A stretch of DNA of 64,000 bases from CBDFKS01 sp965248905 (GTDB taxonomy: Bacteria > Chloroflexota > Dehalococcoidia > Lucifugimonadales > JAGWBF01): contig CBDFKS010000006.1 of assembly GCA_965248905.1 (NCBI GenBank), positions 310,001 to 374,000 of the forward strand, given 5' to 3'. Shown in pieces: positions 61,212-64,000 of the stretch (positions within the stretch are counted from its first letter, which is position 1; every line of letters begins with the position of its first letter). The notes beneath the pieces are model-generated. The model was given only the letters and a program-made list of their open reading frames with translations. It made no database searches and had not been told where the DNA came from. Both the position numbers and the translations under genes were made by a program.

Positions 61212-61931
61212 ATGATCAATAAAGTATTTCCAAACTTCGCGGCGGCAGTGTCGGATGTACCGGACGGCTCGTCTGTGATGATCGGGGGCTTCGGCCGGAC
61301 CGGTGTACCGACCAACCTTGTAATAGCATTGAAGGACCACGGAGCACGCAACCTGACCTTGATTGCCAATGCGTTGAGCCTCGTGGTGGCCGCAAACCAG
61401 CAGGTAGCCCCTAACTCTCCCCACGACGTGGGCCGGACCATGGTGAACGCCCATTTGCTTAGCAGGGCCATTGTCTCTGTGGGCTTGGCGGTAGGTGGTG
61501 CGTCGGCGGCCAATGCGGAATTTGAGGCACAGATTGCCTCTGGAGAGCTCGAAGTAGAAATGGTGCCTCAGGGCACCCTCATAGAGCGCATTCGAGCCGG
61601 TGGTGCCGGAATTGCCGCCTTCTATACACCCGTTGGTGTAGGCACGCAAGCAGAGGAGAGAAAAGAGGTGCGCGTCATAGACGGAGTGACGTGCCTCCTG
61701 GAGATGCCCCTGCGAGCTGATTACGCACTGGTAAAAGCGTACAAAGCGGATACCTTGGGCAATCTAGTGTATCGAAGGGCAGCCCGGAACTATAACCGAG
61801 TCGTAGCGACGGCTGCGAGGGTCACCATCGCGGAGGTTGAGGATATTGTAGCTCCTGAAGAGCTAGACCCGGAGACCATCGGGACACCAAGCGTTTATGT
61901 AGACCGCCTAGTGAAAATTCCGGAGAACTAA
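61212..61931 (+). CDS. 3-oxoacid CoA-transferase, subunit A
   Basis: The 239-residue class I CoA-transferase alpha subunit starts MINKVFPNFAAAVSDVPDGS; MIGGFGRTGVPTNLV is the CoA-binding glycine block, and TPVGVGTQAEERKEVRVIDG and YRRAARNYNRVVATAARV match the family. The frame is open to 61143 but homologs start at this Met. Adds CoA to a 3-oxo acid such as 3-oxoadipate or acetoacetate at succinyl-CoA's expense. Confidence 0.93.
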   Translation: MINKVFPNFAAAVSDVPDGSSVMIGGFGRTGVPTNLVIALKDHGARNLTLIANALSLVVAANQQVAPNSPHDVGRTMVNAHLLSRAIVSVGLAVGGASAANAEFEAQIASGELEVEMVPQGTLIERIRAGGAGIAAFYTPVGVGTQAEERKEVRVIDGVTCLLEMPLRADYALVKAYKADTLGNLVYRRAARNYNRVVATAARVTIAEVEDIVAPEELDPETIGTPSVYVDRLVKIPEN

Positions 61932-61933
61932 GA

Positions 61934-62602
61934 ATGGTTGACCAAAAAATGCGCATGGACGAAGAAGCCATCGCGCTCCGGGCCGTACGAGACGTTGAGG
62001 ACGGTCAATGTATCAACCTAGGACACGGGATACCGGTGCTGGCTTCGAACAAGGTGCCCGAAGGCAAAACTGTCTACTTCCAAGCTGAGCATGGCGTTGT
62101 TGGCTATGGACCCACATTGTCGCCGGAGGAGGGTGACCTGGACCTGACCAACGCCTCCGGGCAACCGTTGGCCGTGGTGGCCGGCATCTCCTTCTGTGAC
62201 AGTGCCGAGGCGTTTGCCATGATTCGGGGAGGACACATCGACGTAGCGATCCTTGGCGCCTATCAAGTGTCTGAGACGGGAGACTTAGCCAACTGGACCT
62301 TGCCTGGCAAGCTAGGTGTGATAGGTGGGGCCATGGACCTCGCCGCCTGCGCCAAAAGAGTCATTGTCACCATGCATCACGTCACCTCTGACGGACAGGC
62401 TAAGATTGTTAAAGAGTGCGCGTATCCGGTAACCGCCAGGCAATGCGTTGACCTGATCGTCACGGATATTGCTGTAATCGAGGTAGCTTCAAACGGCCTG
62501 GTGTTACGAGAAGTGGCCCCTGGATGGACAGCAGAAGATGTGCAGACGCTGACCGAGCCAACGTTAATCGTTAGCGAAGAGCTAACGGAGATACGCCTGT
62601 AG
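61934..62602 (+). CDS. 3-oxoacid CoA-transferase, subunit B
   Basis: The 222-residue beta subunit has the probable catalytic Glu in FQAEHGVVGYGP, where relatives usually have ENG; INLGHGIPVLASN and GHIDVAILGAYQV are family blocks, as is GKLGVIGGAMDLAACAKRVIV in pieces. It starts two bases after subunit A's stop. The operon probably ends here: the 62603-62724 gap faces a convergent gene. Confidence 0.93.
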   Translation: MVDQKMRMDEEAIALRAVRDVEDGQCINLGHGIPVLASNKVPEGKTVYFQAEHGVVGYGPTLSPEEGDLDLTNASGQPLAVVAGISFCDSAEAFAMIRGGHIDVAILGAYQVSETGDLANWTLPGKLGVIGGAMDLAACAKRVIVTMHHVTSDGQAKIVKECAYPVTARQCVDLIVTDIAVIEVASNGLVLREVAPGWTAEDVQTLTEPTLIVSEELTEIRL

Positions 62603-62724
62603 TGTCCGGAACCTAAAGCGGTCCACTCCCGTCAACCTCTCGAAACCCGCTCAAAGCTGGGTACAACCAGTCCCGTTCTGACTGCAACACTCGGTTACTT
62701 TCCTTAGCGCCTATTTCTCCAGGC

Positions 62725-63738
62725 TCAATACTTGGCAAGCTCCCCGGCGAGCTCGAAGACTAAAGGGATTCCTCCCGTGTGGATGAACACAATGTTGTCC
62801 TCTGTAGAGAACCGACCCTTTCGAACGTCGTTAATCAAGGCAGCCATCGCTTTGCCGGTGTAGGCGGGGTCCAGAATTATTCCCTCGGTGCTTGCCACAA
62901 GCTTGATGGCATCAACGCTGACCTGGGTTGGCCTACCGTGGCCGGGCCCAACGTATTCGAATGTGGTCTCGATCTCCTCAGAGCCCAGGCTTTGCGCGAA
63001 TCCTAAAAGGTCCGAAGTATCCCTGGACCACTGTGATTGAGGGTGCTCGCGCTCGAAGTGTTGGCCGACTGCGACTCCAGTTAGCTTCCAGGGCAAGCCG
63101 AGGAGTTTAGCAGCTAGCTGTAGGCCTGTCTGGCTGTGACCCGTGACCATGTATATATGGGTCTTGGTGATGCCTAGGTCACTGAGCTGCTGTTTCAGTT
63201 CAAGGGCGGCGTTAAGGTAGCTAATTACCGCCGACAGGTGATACCAGGGCAGCTCTTGGAGGGGGTAGGGCTTGAGGCCCTCATTTTCAAGACGCTGTCG
63301 CGTTGCCGACACCTGCTGCCTAGCTTCACGCGGGTCATCTGTATCCAGAAACACCAGTTCCGCGCCAAGTAATTGGGCCAACAGAAGATTGCCCTGAAGC
63401 GGTCTGTCCCTGTGGCCGTGAATCAGCAGCATGCATCTCATACCCACCTTGGCACAGGCTGCAGCCGTTGCCCTGGCAGCGTTGTATGGGTCCGCGTAGA
63501 TGAAGGTGTCGCAGCCTTGCGCCAGTGCATCGCCCATCCGGTACTCCAGGTGGCGCACCTTGTTGCCTCCCAGGGCCTGACCGGTGAGGTCGTCTCGCTT
63601 GATAAAGATACGAGGCCCTTGGGCATTTCCAGCCAGGATTTCTGCCAGGCGAGGGCACTCGTCCAGTGGAGTGGGCAGATGGGCCAGAGGGGTCCGAGGC
63701 TGTTTAGCCAGGGCGGATTCAAGCCTTTCCCGGGTCAT
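62725..63738 (-). CDS. PLP-dependent D-cysteine desulfhydrase / ACC deaminase-family enzyme
   Basis: The fold-type II PLP protein has PRTPLAHLPTPLDECPRL, FIKRDDLTGQALGGNKVRHLEY in pieces with the Schiff-base Lys of GGNKVR, VTGHSQTGLQLAAKLLG for the phosphate loop, and the C-terminal FIHTGGIPLVFEL. Members break D-cysteine or 1-aminocyclopropane-1-carboxylate to a 2-oxo acid and ammonia; which is used here is unknown. ATG 63738 fits the family start; the frame is open to ATG 63858, and neither has a clear ribosome site. Confidence 0.88.
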   Translation of the reverse strand: MTRERLESALAKQPRTPLAHLPTPLDECPRLAEILAGNAQGPRIFIKRDDLTGQALGGNKVRHLEYRMGDALAQGCDTFIYADPYNAARATAAACAKVGMRCMLLIHGHRDRPLQGNLLLAQLLGAELVFLDTDDPREARQQVSATRQRLENEGLKPYPLQELPWYHLSAVISYLNAALELKQQLSDLGITKTHIYMVTGHSQTGLQLAAKLLGLPWKLTGVAVGQHFEREHPQSQWSRDTSDLLGFAQSLGSEEIETTFEYVGPGHGRPTQVSVDAIKLVASTEGIILDPAYTGKAMAALINDVRKGRFSTEDNIVFIHTGGIPLVFELAGELAKY

Positions 63739-63894
63739 AGGAGACTGCAACGACAACTCTGCCTCCTCTAGGTATGCAGGCTGTTGAGTATGGGTGGGAA
63801 CACCCGCATCTGGTGCACGTAACTTATACCGTCGAGTTCCGCGTGTCAAACACTCCATGTTTTGTGACGGGTGCCGCTCTATGAGAAAGTTTCG

Positions 63895-63923
63895 TTGACA
63901 CGTCTTGCCGAGATAACTACAAT
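63895..63923 (+). promoter_or_regulatory. Consensus sigma70-type promoter for a gene beyond the edge
   Basis: A perfect -35 TTGACA (63895-63900) and near-perfect -10 TACAAT (63918-63923) with 17-base spacing. Transcription starts near 63930, about 64 bases before an ATG at 63994. It is the best promoter match in the window. Confidence 0.75.
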
Positions 63924-63993
63924 CACGACAAGTCCGACAGGGATTAATCTTGAGAGACGGTCTACCTTAAACCACTTCTACGCGGAGGTTGAA

Positions 63994-64000
63994 ATGAATA
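63994..64000 (+). CDS. Start of an unseen gene at the window edge
   Basis: GCGGAGG ends about 5 bases before ATG AAT A at the edge. With the promoter upstream this is very probably a real start, but nothing can be said of the product. Confidence 0.6.

Overview
The window reads as chromosomal DNA of a free-living heterotrophic bacterium. Gene content fits an uncultured Chloroflexota lineage of the Dehalococcoidia/SAR202 type: many type III (CaiB/BaiF) CoA-transferases, CitE-like HpcH/HpaI paralogs, a fused hydantoinase/oxoprolinase, paired acyl-CoA dehydrogenases, a flavin-dependent luciferase-like monooxygenase, and several kinds of small palindromic repeats. This placement rests on gene content only; there is no rRNA or phylogenetic marker analysis behind it. 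Housekeeping genes (valS, polX, secA, prs, purA, dapA, asd, dapB, pnp, rpsO, folP, folK) sit among catabolic and accessory genes. No rRNA, tRNA, CRISPR array or complete insertion sequence was recognised.

Layout. 1-8 kb: a truncated SDR dehydrogenase, a 1263-residue HyuA-HyuB fusion, and three tandem HpcH/HpaI-type lyases. 8-12.7 kb: an inositol-phosphatase-family enzyme, a PNPOx-like flavoprotein, a SET-domain gene split by an in-frame stop, and a 7TM-PAS-PAS hybrid histidine kinase. 12.9-19 kb: a cyclic amidohydrolase, a CaiB-type CoA-transferase, a dihydropyrimidinase-like enzyme and four tandem copies of a small cupin. The cupin array is interrupted by a DUF559/Vsr-like nuclease gene bounded by inverted palindromes. 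19-38.5 kb: the housekeeping block, with two toxin-antitoxin-like pairs (an unusual LuxR-HTH/PIN pair and a standard ParE-type pair), the lysine/diaminopimelate genes and rpsO-pnp. 38.5-50.7 kb: a THI5/NMT1-like protein, an ilvE-like transaminase, a ketopantoate-reductase-like protein, small alpha-beta-barrel proteins, a lipoprotein, a PAC2 protein, a CoA-binding protein with a suspicious terminal TGA, a luciferase-like monooxygenase and an acyl-CoA carboxylase carboxyltransferase. 50.8-54.8 kb: folP-folK, a two-domain SagB-like nitroreductase and a GreA with an extra N-terminal domain. 55-62.6 kb: one long operon-like run for acyl-CoA breakdown (two MaoC proteins, two acyl-CoA dehydrogenases, two CaiB/BaiF CoA-transferases, a two-subunit 3-oxoacid CoA-transferase). 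The window ends with a PLP-dependent desulfhydrase/ACC-deaminase-family gene and a strong promoter for a gene beyond the edge.

Several genes carry a single-base irregularity: an in-frame TAA in the SET gene, an in-frame TAG in the fourth cupin, an ATC where the amidohydrolase start should be, a likely one-base shift at the start of one HpcH gene, and a TGA exactly at a usually conserved Cys of the CoA-binding protein. The last is followed by a hairpin at the right distance for a bacterial SECIS and is the best candidate for something new (a selenocysteine-containing CoA-binding protein). The other lesions mean sequence error or decay must be weighed against it. Other strong candidates are the palindrome-bounded nuclease cassette, the LuxR-HTH/PIN module and the GreA fusion.
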